Positions 7,801 to 13,724 of a DNA stretch of 64,000 nt are shown here, piece after piece; within the stretch, counting starts at the first letter, position 1, and each line of letters starts with the position of its first letter. The notes under the pieces were generated by a model, which had not been told where the DNA came from, did no database searches, and saw only the letters and a program-made list of their open reading frames with translations. The stretch covers positions 1 to 64,000 of the forward strand of contig JAOABQ010000048.1 in assembly GCA_026418275.1 (NCBI GenBank). Reading direction: 5' to 3'. A program made the position numbers and the translations under genes. Source of the stretch: Clostridia bacterium (GTDB taxonomy: Bacteria; Bacillota; Clostridia; Acetivibrionales; DSM-2933).

Positions 7801-7866
7801 AACCGGTCTTATGATATCTTATGTATTGTCCGGATGATAAAGAAAATCTTATGTATGTAGCTGCTT
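7764..7866 (+). repeat. TCTTATGTA direct repeats, right of methyltransferase
   Basis: Copies start at 7764, 7789, 7807 (truncated), 7817 and 7847, again with GTAGCTGC and CCGG flavours. The first two copies lie inside the 3' end of the methyltransferase gene and supply its final codons and stop. With the left array they bracket the gene. Confidence 0.7.
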
Positions 7867-7925
7867 AATATAGAAATTCAAGGCTGGAAGCGAATTGGAA
7901 ATTTTTTAAGAATGGAGTTGTATTT

Positions 7926-8168
7926 ATGGAGGTAGTAAAAAAGCAATGCATGTTCTGTTTATGTAGGGTTTGCGCTGGTGAAAAGTGCTTAACAACTAGG
8001 TTTACAAGGTGTATAGAATGTCATTTGTGGGGGTTTAAAAGACAGACGTTGGATTGTGAGTTCTTTGTAAATAAACAATTGATTAATAATAAAAAAGATA
8101 CTGAACCCAGGGCTAAGGTTGTCATAAAGAGGGGAAATACTGGAAAACGCTCCCAGAAACGCTGGTAA
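7926..8168 (+). CDS. Cys-rich small protein, element 1
   Basis: 80 residues, ATG preceded by AATGGAGTTG. The N-terminal half has seven Cys (CMFCLCRVCAGEKC, then CIECHLWGF), suggesting one or two metal sites; the C-terminal half is strongly basic (RAKVVIKRGNTGKRSQKRW), suggesting nucleic-acid contact. It resembles in style the Cys-rich accessory proteins at 13433 and 14878 in element 2. Function unknown. Confidence 0.5.
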   Translation: MEVVKKQCMFCLCRVCAGEKCLTTRFTRCIECHLWGFKRQTLDCEFFVNKQLINNKKDTEPRAKVVIKRGNTGKRSQKRW

Positions 8169-8180
8169 AAAAATACGGGT

Positions 8181-8212
8181 GATTATACAAAATAGAGGTA
8201 TTTAGTATAATC
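8181..8212. repeat. Palindrome at the boundary between elements, candidate att copy
   Basis: GATTATACAAAATA (8181-8194) faces TATTTAGTATAATC (8199-8212) as an imperfect inverted repeat. The first arm recurs exactly at 15853-15866, 7.67 kb away, at the right edge of element 2. A duplicated core at both edges suits an attachment site. Confidence 0.45.
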
Positions 8213-8246
8213 TTAAATTATTGTAAACTTATTTTCAAATAAAAAA

Positions 8247-8268
8247 ATAAGCCGGATAACCGACTTAT
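8247..8268 (-). terminator. Terminator of the 8284-8598 gene
   Basis: ATAAGCCGG pairs with CCGACTTAT around an ATAA loop; on the minus strand the stem is followed by seven T residues. It sits 16 bases beyond the stop of the minus-strand gene. Confidence 0.6.
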
Positions 8269-8283
8269 ATATTTTGGCTATTC

Positions 8284-8598
8284 CTAAATAAGATATTTTT
8301 TATTAAACGTATTGCAGTACCTAACAATCTTGATAAATACGTTATAGTCATTAATTTTAATTTCAATTCCATTACCAGAACTGCATGCATATTCCCAATA
8401 GTCCAAAACTTTATACCTATGATTTTCATAAATATATTTAAAAAGAGTTATCATTTCACATATATTATCATCATCAATATAATGGCTTTCATATCCACAC
8501 CTAACAGATAATTCATTGTTATTTCCGAAGCCGTCCAAAGATATATTTTCTAGCTTATTTTGAATTTCCTTAACAGTATGTAATTGTTTTTTTATCAT
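8284..8598 (-). CDS. Hypothetical protein, minus strand between elements
   Basis: 104 residues. The ATG at 8598 is chosen because GGAGTGG lies 5-12 bases upstream; an earlier ATG at 8646 has no such site. It starts MIKKQLHTVKEIQNKLENIS and continues as a mixed alpha/beta soluble protein with Cys and Tyr (YWEYACSSGNGIEIKIND). It runs opposite to the phage operons and has its own terminator, the arrangement of a lysogeny, immunity or cargo gene. No family recognised. Confidence 0.55.
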   Translation of the reverse strand: MIKKQLHTVKEIQNKLENISLDGFGNNNELSVRCGYESHYIDDDNICEMITLFKYIYENHRYKVLDYWEYACSSGNGIEIKINDYNVFIKIVRYCNTFNKKYLI

Positions 8599-8675
8599 CC
8601 TAACCACTCCTTGAAGAATATATTTTGCCTTCTCTCCAAGACCCATTACGCATACCCCGAAACGCCTCCGGCGCT

Positions 8676-8904
8676 ATGCTTCCGGAAAAAGAAGAAAAAA
8701 CCGGAAAAAAAGAAGAAAAAGCAATTTCCGAAGAGCACATGACCCGTAAGGATGACCCAGTGCAAAGTCTTATAAGGATGACCCAAGCGCATATAAAACG
8801 AGCGACCCGTGAGAATGACTTCTTATGCTGCGCCTTTGCACGTTTAAGTCTGTGCTATCATCAATTGCATTTTCTTCTTTCCGGTTTGTTCTTCGCGGAA
8901 GCAT
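8676..8904. repeat. Large nested inverted repeat (about 229 nt hairpin)
   Basis: The left arm 8676-8726 begins ATGCTTCCG and holds ACCGGAAA and GAAGAAAA blocks; the right arm 8863-8904 is its near-perfect reverse complement with a 9-nt length difference. Nested stems are AGCACA/TGTGCT (8734/8851) and GTGCAAAG/CTTTGCAC (8760/8834). The loop carries ATGACCC direct repeats at 8739, 8752 and 8778 and GACCCGTGAG at 8804. No gene is supported in this 386-base stretch. Phage origin, packaging signal or structured RNA are options. Confidence 0.7.
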
Positions 8905-8912
8905 AAATTAAA

Positions 8913-8967
8913 AAGAACCCCGTAGGGGTTCTTACTCTGTTAGATAAAAAGCATCCGTAAGGATGCT
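8913..8967 (-). terminator. Tandem terminators of the repressor gene
   Basis: Two perfect stems, AGCATCC/GGATGCT (8950-8967) and AAGAACCCC/GGGGTTCTT (8913-8933), are each followed by T-tracts on the minus strand. They lie 18 bases past the repressor stop. Both stems share the neighbour ACTCTGT, suggesting a small duplication. Confidence 0.65.
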
Positions 8968-8985
8968 AACTCTGTAGTGTGATGT

Positions 8986-9315
8986 CTATTGAGTACTTTG
9001 ATCTCTTTTTTTGGCTTTTTCAACTAAGGCCATTATGTCTTTTAAGTCTTCGGGTGATATCCCTTTCTTTGTTGCTTCTTTTGAAAGTCTAAAGTATACA
9101 TTTTCTAATTCAGTTATTCTTCCAAGTAGGTAATCTGTACTTACATTGAAAAAATCAGCTAGTTTTTTTACAGTGTCTAAATCGGGTTCATTTTTGTTGT
9201 TTTCATATTTTGAATAAGTGGTTTGGTCTATTTTAAGAAAATCATATACATCTTTCTGAGTAATTTTTTTTTCTTTTCTCAATTCTTTAAGCTTTTCACC
9301 AATTTTAATTTTCAT
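8986..9315 (-). CDS. XRE-family HTH repressor (phage CI-like)
   Basis: 109 residues. The ATG at 9315 is chosen because GAGGTGA lies 6 bases upstream; an earlier in-frame ATG at 9345 has none. The helix-turn-helix covers residues about 5-60 (GEKLKELRKEKKITQKDVYD, YSKYENNKNEPDLDTVKKLA), and the C-terminal part (about 65-109) is a short helical dimerisation region without a protease domain. It is transcribed divergently from the element 2 structural operon with palindromic operators in between, so it probably maintains lysogeny and represses that operon. Confidence 0.85.
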   Translation of the reverse strand: MKIKIGEKLKELRKEKKITQKDVYDFLKIDQTTYSKYENNKNEPDLDTVKKLADFFNVSTDYLLGRITELENVYFRLSKEATKKGISPEDLKDIMALVEKAKKRDQSTQ

Positions 9316-9399
9316 TTTTGTCACCTCAAATCTATTATATTCCAAAACGTCATATTTTCTATGAAAATAAAAGAAATAAAGAGAAACATACAGATATAT

Positions 9400-9416
9400 T
9401 ATGATGAAACATCATA
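9400..9416. promoter_or_regulatory. Repressor operator O1
   Basis: TATGATGAAACATCATA is a perfect 17-bp palindrome with a 3-bp centre, in the divergent region between repressor and structural operon. A related half-site CGTCATA lies at 9348-9354, close to the repressor start. Confidence 0.6.
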
Positions 9417-9424
9417 TTCCACTT

Positions 9425-9457
9425 TGTAAAATATGACGATAAATCATATACTATAAT
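9425..9457 (+). promoter_or_regulatory. Structural operon promoter overlapping operator O2
   Basis: A TTGTAA box at 9425-9430 and a TATACT box at 9447-9452 (16-bp spacing; TATAAT also at 9452) lead to the operon starting at 9510. The operator TATGACGATAAATCATA (9432-9448) fills the spacer and differs from O1 by few bases, exactly 32 bp away, so bound repressor would block RNA polymerase. Confidence 0.5.
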
Positions 9458-9509
9458 TGTAAATTTTATAGTTTGACTGTAGAAAAGTCAAGAAATGGAG
9501 GGAAATGGA

Positions 9510-9809
9510 ATGGAAGCATTGGTATTGGGAGTCAAAAGGTATAGCTTTGTAAATGATGACGGCGAAAAGGTGGAAGGTGCTAAAATTGCATATTTAGACG
9601 ATCTGGAAGGTACTTTTTTTCAGACAAATGACTTAAAGGGAATATTTCCACTTACGGTTTCGGCTCCGGTTGGGGCATTTGATCATTTTTCAAAGCTTCC
9701 GGCTTTTTATGATTTGGACTTTAGGCAAAGGCCGGATTCAAAGGGAAAGCCTGTAATGGTTTTGGTAGGTGCTAAGTTTGTAAGTGAGATCAGCTTTGAA
9801 AAGGTTTAA
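9510..9809 (+). CDS. Candidate ssDNA-binding protein of element 2
   Basis: 99 residues. The ATG at 9510 is preceded by GGAGGG at 7 bases; in-frame ATG at 9495 lies upstream of that site. The protein is beta-rich (LVLGVKRYSFVND, VEGAKIAYLDD, MVLVGAKFVSEISF) and resembles the inovirus single-strand-binding proteins that carry a YLDD/G-x-K-F pattern. First gene of the repressed operon and in the same slot as the 737 gene. Unit A of the repeats begins directly after its stop. Confidence 0.55.
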   Translation: MEALVLGVKRYSFVNDDGEKVEGAKIAYLDDLEGTFFQTNDLKGIFPLTVSAPVGAFDHFSKLPAFYDLDFRQRPDSKGKPVMVLVGAKFVSEISFEKV

Positions 9810-9873
9810 TGTATCTCATAAAATCAACCGGTGCTTCTGCATCCGAGCGGCTGCAGTAAGTTATTGAGATACA
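9810..9873. repeat. Palindrome-ended repeat unit A (64 bp)
   Basis: TGTATCTCA at the left end and TGAGATACA at the right end are exact inverse complements; TAA/TTA extends the stem with one bulged base. The core shares CCGG and GGCTGCAG with units B and F. It abuts the TAA of the preceding gene and ends shortly before the next ribosome binding site. Confidence 0.8.
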
Positions 9874-9891
9874 AGCAGGGGGGAAGTGGTA

Positions 9892-10098
9892 ATGGAAAGC
9901 GTTTGGGAAAGTGTGTATTGTCCGCAGCAGCTTGAGTACTTAAAAAACATTACTTATGAAACAAGCAGGATAAGCAAGTATTTTCAAGTTTTTTTATATT
10001 CAATGTATTTGGCTGTTGGAATGATTATTGGCTTTTTATTCGCACGATATCTAGTGCGTATCATAAAAAGGGCGTTTAAATTCAAAGTACAATTTTAA
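9892..10098 (+). CDS. Small single-TM inovirus protein (pVII/pIX-like), element 2
   Basis: 68 residues from the ATG at 9892, which has GGGGGAAG at good spacing; a GTG at 9886 is too close. The start MESVWESVY matches the 989 protein of element 1. One TM helix at about 33-55 and a basic end (RYLVRIIKRAFKFK) follow. Conserved position between the ssDNA-binding candidate and the major coat gene. Confidence 0.6.
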   Translation: MESVWESVYCPQQLEYLKNITYETSRISKYFQVFLYSMYLAVGMIIGFLFARYLVRIIKRAFKFKVQF

Positions 10099-10115
10099 TT
10101 TTAGGAGGTAGAAAG

Positions 10116-10418
10116 ATGTTGAAGAGGTTTTTAACAAAAAAGAATGTTGCGATTATGACCGCATCCTTGGTTGTGGTAGGAATGGTTGGCAGTTCCTTTG
10201 CAGAAATTGTATTGCCGACACCAGCAAGTTTTATTGATTCCGATGTAAAATCGATCGTAAACAATTTTGGCGAAAGTGCAAAACTGTCGGCTAAGGATAT
10301 GGTTGCTCTTGCCATACCGCTCATGATAGCTTTATTCGGTATTGTTTGGGGTACATTCAAGACAGTTGGCATTATCAAAGGCATTCTTGTGAAAGCGTTT
10401 AGGAGTAAAACTGCGTAA
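10116..10418 (+). CDS. Major coat protein precursor candidate with signal peptide
   Basis: 100 residues, AGGAGG 8 bases upstream. A signal peptide spans about 1-30 (MLKRFLTKKNVAIMTASLVV..., cleavage near SFAE). The mature part has an amphipathic segment, a hydrophobic helix at about 67-85 (MVALAIPLMIALFGIVWG) and a basic tail, as pVIII. Mature sequence aligns with the leaderless 66-residue coat of element 1 from the PTP motif. A terminator follows at 10430. Confidence 0.72.
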   Translation: MLKRFLTKKNVAIMTASLVVVGMVGSSFAEIVLPTPASFIDSDVKSIVNNFGESAKLSAKDMVALAIPLMIALFGIVWGTFKTVGIIKGILVKAFRSKTA

Positions 10419-10428
10419 TGCGAGTTAA

Positions 10429-10458
10429 GAAGGGGTGCATATTAGGCACCCTTTTTTA
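10429..10458 (+). terminator. Intrinsic terminator after the major coat gene (element 2)
   Basis: AAGGGGTGC pairs with GGCACCCTT followed by a T-run. Same position as the terminator at 1418 although the sequences differ, so the function rather than the sequence is conserved. Confidence 0.75.
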
Positions 10459-10479
10459 AATTGAAGGGAGAGTGGGAAG

Positions 10480-12072
10480 ATGAAGAAATTATTTGTATTT
10501 GTTTTACTTTTTGTGTTTATAGTAGTTAATTTGAATGTTTTTGCTGAGGAACCTTATGTGCGTCCAGATTGGGGCATTGACAGGGCATATGATTATAATT
10601 TAGTGTATTCGTTTTTGTTGCCTGATGGATCTACTCGAAAATATGTTGCTCTTAATTCTACAGGCCCTTATGGTATTGCGCAACATCCTGACGGGTATGA
10701 AATTTTTATGAATGGTTCTGGGCAATTACATGGTCTTTGGAAAGTAGATCAAAGTGTTACAAATTTTGATGTAGTTTCTTACGATAGAAATGGTGAAACA
10801 ATATCTACGTATGATCAATCATTTAGAGTTGAATATTCAAATTATATTTTTTTTGATAGGGATGGGAAACAGTATAATCCTCCAACAGTTATGTCGCCAG
10901 ATATGGGGCCTTTTGTAAATTATTATATTACAGATAATGCTAATCTTTTGTCTCATTCAGACTGGAATAAGATTCTAGAAATAGAAAAGAAATTTGAACA
11001 AAATTTGAATATGCAATTTTTTGTACATACATTTGGACAAAAACAATCTAATGAAGTTCAATTAATGGAAAGGTTAGGTAATTTAAAAAGTCCTTCTGGT
11101 CGAGGATCATTTACACTTATTATTTACAAACAGCCTGATTTAAATAACTGGCGTGTTGGAATAGGGCTTAGTAGTTATTTTTATCAAATGTTTCCGATGG
11201 AAGATCATAGTATACTTACTTGGGATTTTTTTGGTTCAATACCGCAAGCAGATAACTTTAGGGGAGATGATTTGTCACGATTTTTCGATCATGTATATAA
11301 TCACTTTGTTGATCATGCGGATGATCGAGTATGGCATGCTCCATACCGAGGTTTTCAAACAATATTTGATAAGCCTGATTATTTTAAGTTTAATTATTTC
11401 TATAATCGTGGCACTACTGGTTACACTTTGAAAAACGAAAAGCTTTCAAGTGAAACAGTTAATGTAACTATAGGTGTAACATCATTTGATGATACATATT
11501 CTGATCCACCTATTGGAGATTTTTTTGGCGTTGTTGATGATTTTACACCAACATGGTTTTGGGATCTCGGAGGTGAGATGCCAGGGCAAACCCCAACAAC
11601 TCCTACATCAACCCCAACACCTACAAGGACACCCGGTCCTGCTTATACTCCTAATTTTGTTACTGGTACACCTGCACCTTACATACCAGGTGGGGGGGAG
11701 ATTGCACAGATCAATCCGGGAGCTGCCGACCAACTCAAGAAAAGTATTTCTGGTAAGTTACCTGTAACACGTTTGAAGCAGAGTTTTGAGAGGTTAACAC
11801 AATTGAGCAATGCGGATTATGAGACTTTAGCGCCAAAAATTTCTGTGAATTTTTCAAAGTGGTATGCCGTGTCTGAAAATCGTTTTAATGCTCCTAAAGG
11901 TTTTTTTGAGGATAAGGAGACAGTGTTAGTAGACTTTGCTGTATTGGGTGAACACAAATTTGCTGGAGTTAAGGTAATTGAGTATTTTAGAGCATTGATA
12001 ACGGCAGCTTTGGTATATATGACAGCCATGAGTATATACAACAGATTTATCCCTGACAAACCGCTAGAATGA
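10480..12072 (+). CDS. Secreted, C-terminally anchored pIII-like adsorption protein, element 2
   Basis: 530 residues, start preceded by GAAGGGAG. Signal peptide 1-22 (cleavage near VFAEE), Trp/Tyr-rich ectodomain with the same TPM-like stretch (SHSDWNKILEIEKKFEQ, GRGSFTLIIYKQ, WRVGIGLSSY), a Pro/Thr linker at about 368-400 (TPTSTPTPTRTPGP), a conserved region (GKLPVTRLKQSFERL) and a C-terminal TM helix (YFRALITAALVYMTAM). It is colinear with the 1474 gene over its whole length; about 128 bases at 10681-10808 differ at only a few positions, far less than the flanks. Confidence 0.72.
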   Translation: MKKLFVFVLLFVFIVVNLNVFAEEPYVRPDWGIDRAYDYNLVYSFLLPDGSTRKYVALNSTGPYGIAQHPDGYEIFMNGSGQLHGLWKVDQSVTNFDVVSYDRNGETISTYDQSFRVEYSNYIFFDRDGKQYNPPTVMSPDMGPFVNYYITDNANLLSHSDWNKILEIEKKFEQNLNMQFFVHTFGQKQSNEVQLMERLGNLKSPSGRGSFTLIIYKQPDLNNWRVGIGLSSYFYQMFPMEDHSILTWDFFGSIPQADNFRGDDLSRFFDHVYNHFVDHADDRVWHAPYRGFQTIFDKPDYFKFNYFYNRGTTGYTLKNEKLSSETVNVTIGVTSFDDTYSDPPIGDFFGVVDDFTPTWFWDLGGEMPGQTPTTPTSTPTPTRTPGPAYTPNFVTGTPAPYIPGGGEIAQINPGAADQLKKSISGKLPVTRLKQSFERLTQLSNADYETLAPKISVNFSKWYAVSENRFNAPKGFFEDKETVLVDFAVLGEHKFAGVKVIEYFRALITAALVYMTAMSIYNRFIPDKPLE

Positions 12073-12081
12073 GGTGTTGGC

Positions 12082-12408
12082 ATGATCGAATGGGTAGTAG
12101 AAAAGTTATGGACCTTAATTACAAATCTATTTAGCATTATTGCAAATGTATTGATTTATATAATCAACACAATTCTGAGATTTTTAATCACATTACTTGA
12201 TACATTACTGCCAGCGATTGGGTTGCCAGATGAATTTATGGCTGCTTTAGATACCGCTATTACTGCAATAATCAATTTGATTAATGCAGCAGGGTATTTT
12301 ATACCTTTGCAAACTGTTGTAATGTGTATTGGTCTTGTTTTTGCGATAGATGCTGGAATATTGGCGATTCGGCTTGGAATGTGGATCATAAAGTTGATAA
12401 GGGGGTAG
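12082..12408 (+). CDS. pVI-like hydrophobic membrane protein, element 2
   Basis: 108 residues, three hydrophobic stretches. IINTILRFLIT and LLPAIGLPDEFMAALD correspond to the element 1 protein. GAGGTGTTGGC precedes the start and the gene ends 5 bases before the TTG of zot. Candidate end-cap partner of the adhesin. Confidence 0.65.
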   Translation: MIEWVVEKLWTLITNLFSIIANVLIYIINTILRFLITLLDTLLPAIGLPDEFMAALDTAITAIINLINAAGYFIPLQTVVMCIGLVFAIDAGILAIRLGMWIIKLIRG

Positions 12409-12413
12409 TTTCA

Positions 12414-13307
12414 TTGAGTGATATTAAAGCTATTTTAGATATTCTTTTTACTGCAATATTTGAGATACTTATTATATTTTTTGCTTACATTTTATTTAAA
12501 TTGTTCTTAATTCATATGAAAAACAGGTCAAAAGGTTCTCTGAAAAGGAGATTTAAACATTTTTTATATCATGTAAAGGTATCTAAATTACCGTTGTATC
12601 TTGATTTTATTAAGCTGATTATACTAGACACAATTCAGGGTAAGAGGAAATTTAAATTGTTTGGTATATGGACGTTTTGTGGTTACTTTGGAGAGGGCAA
12701 AACCTTGGGTGCTGTTATGTATGCTCTCAAGCTAAAGTTAAAGCATCCATGGCTTAAAATTTATACTAATTTTAAGTTGGCCGGGCAAGATGGAATTATT
12801 ACTTGCTGGCAAGATATACTAAGTGTTCCAAAGGGCAGTATTATTATCTTTGATGAGATACAAAGCACATTTATGTCAAACAAATTTGCTGATTTTCCTA
12901 TCGAACTTTTGTGGCATCTTACCCAATGCCGGAAGAATGGTCTTGCTGTGTTCTGCAGCACTCCTGTTTTTAAACGCATGGACATTAAATTGAGGGAAGC
13001 AACTAATTTTGTTGTTGCATGTAAGAATGTATGGAACATGGATCGTCTTTTTAAATATTCATTTTACAATGGTGACAAGTACGAATCCTATCAAGACTCA
13101 AAGGTAAAACTGGCGATGCATACTTTGTTTACTGAAAAATTTATTGCAGACGATTTTATCCGGCGTAAGTATGACACGAAAGAGATTGTTAAAAGATTTG
13201 AAGTTGTGGAAGAAAAGAAAGTTAACCGACTAACAAAAAATGATATCCAATATCAGATAGATGAGGCAATTAGAAAATTTGCAAAGAAGAACAAGCTTGC
13301 AGCATAG
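12414..13307 (+). CDS. zot: Zot-family virion assembly ATPase, element 2
   Basis: 297 residues. The TTG at 12414 is chosen: AAGGGGG lies 7 bases upstream and it places Walker A at the same residue as in element 1. N-terminal TM at about 9-35, Walker A GYFGEGKT (90-97), Walker B IIIFDEIQ, and the conserved LLWHLTQCRKNG segment. A long open frame continues upstream to 12324 inside the pVI gene but is out of frame with it. Shared N-terminal anchor topology with the element 1 protein. The gene is followed within 2 bases by a GC-rich hairpin. Confidence 0.85.
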   Translation: MSDIKAILDILFTAIFEILIIFFAYILFKLFLIHMKNRSKGSLKRRFKHFLYHVKVSKLPLYLDFIKLIILDTIQGKRKFKLFGIWTFCGYFGEGKTLGAVMYALKLKLKHPWLKIYTNFKLAGQDGIITCWQDILSVPKGSIIIFDEIQSTFMSNKFADFPIELLWHLTQCRKNGLAVFCSTPVFKRMDIKLREATNFVVACKNVWNMDRLFKYSFYNGDKYESYQDSKVKLAMHTLFTEKFIADDFIRRKYDTKEIVKRFEVVEEKKVNRLTKNDIQYQIDEAIRKFAKKNKLAA

Positions 13308-13308
13308 G

Positions 13309-13353
13309 CAGCCTAGCGCAGGGGAAAGCGCAGCGGGGCCCCTGCGCAGGCTG
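13309..13353. other. GC-rich hairpin after zot, candidate packaging signal (element 2)
   Basis: CAGCCTAGCGCAGGGG (13309-13324) pairs with CCCCTGCGCAGGCTG (13339-13353), one bulged A, 14-nt loop. It is the most stable visible stem in the element, has no T-tract, and sits at the same place as the 4358 hairpin of element 1 although the sequences are unrelated. Confidence 0.55.
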
Positions 13354-13354
13354 T

Positions 13355-13418
13355 TGTATCTCATAAAAAATTCCGGCCGGAGTGGATCGGGACGGCTGCA
13401 GGAAGTTATTGAGATACA
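13355..13418. repeat. Palindrome-ended repeat unit B (64 bp)
   Basis: Same 9-bp inverted ends TGTATCTCA/TGAGATACA and total length as unit A. Core contains TTCCGGCCGG, GTGGATCGGGA and GGCTGCAGGAAGTTATT, shared closely with unit F and partly with A. It separates the zot hairpin from the 13433 gene. Confidence 0.8.
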
Positions 13419-13432
13419 AGAAAGGAGATTAT

Positions 13433-13630
13433 ATGAAAGAAGTAAATAATGAATGGTATTGTGAAACTAAGTGCGAAATGTGTTGTGGACAATATAATTG
13501 GTTTTGCGAAAGGTTTAATAAATTGATTAATTCATCATCTAAACCATGTAAATATTTTAAACGTGATGCTAGAAATTTTTCAAAAGATGGTTTGTATAGG
13601 TTCAATAAAAACGGTAGAAGGGTTTGTTGA
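13433..13630 (+). CDS. Cys-rich small protein, element 2
   Basis: 65 residues. ATG at 13433 preceded by AAAGGAG. Seven Cys (WYCETKCEMCCGQYNWFCERF, then CKYF and the last residue) suggest a zinc-binding module, and the C-terminal half is basic. Flanked on its left by repeat unit B and on its right by origin-like hairpins. Reminiscent in composition of the 7926 and 14878 products. Function unknown. Confidence 0.5.
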   Translation: MKEVNNEWYCETKCEMCCGQYNWFCERFNKLINSSSKPCKYFKRDARNFSKDGLYRFNKNGRRVC

Positions 13631-13646
13631 TTTGTTTAATTTCTAG

Positions 13647-13690
13647 GTCGGTGTATAGTAACACCCGACGAGAGTCTCACCAGTGAGACT
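13647..13690. other. Twin hairpins upstream of rep, candidate rolling-circle origin
   Basis: GTCGGTGT/ACACCCGAC (13647-13669, one bulge) and the perfect AGTCTCAC/GTGAGACT (13673-13690) stand side by side, 35 bases upstream of the initiator gene. Twin stems next to a rep gene are typical of nick regions. No nick motif could be assigned. Confidence 0.4.
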
Positions 13691-13724
13691 AAATTGTAAA
13701 TAATGGATATGGTGAGGTGATAAA

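Larger units (their letters stand above)
1..8180 (+). mobile_element. Inovirus-like prophage, element 1 (left end outside window)
   Basis: The + strand gene order matches a filamentous phage: small basic protein (737), small TM protein (989), major coat candidate (1193), terminator, secreted adhesin (1474), pVI-like protein (3101), Zot ATPase (3444), structured intergenic region, small zinc-ribbon genes, rolling-circle initiator (5563), methyltransferase cargo (6967). The core genes are homologous, in the same order, to element 2. The left end is not seen, and the right limit is placed at the palindrome at 8181 by inference. No integrase or secretin is visible. Confidence 0.8.

Noticed and set aside
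6779-7866. TCTTATGTA arrays as a CRISPR array
   Set aside because: Repeats are short, degenerate and irregularly spaced, spacers are not uniform, and no cas gene is present.
8676-8904. Large hairpin as a retron msr-msd or DGR template
   Set aside because: No reverse transcriptase gene is present anywhere in the window.
8625-8906. A 93-codon open frame on the + strand
   Set aside because: It lies entirely on the large inverted repeat, has no ribosome binding site, and the protein is simple Lys/Glu repeats caused by the purine-rich arm.
11231-11767. Two + strand frames (66 and 93 codons) inside the element 2 adhesin gene
   Set aside because: Out-of-frame shadows of the adhesin with low-complexity Ile/Leu/His products and no ribosome binding site.
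12324-12413. Upstream extension of the element 2 Zot protein
   Set aside because: It lies inside the pVI-like gene in another frame, and the TTG at 12414 has a proper ribosome binding site and matches the element 1 protein.
13261-13449. 62-codon frame across the zot hairpin and repeat unit B
   Set aside because: It is made of hairpin and repeat sequence, overlaps two better-supported genes and has no ribosome binding site.
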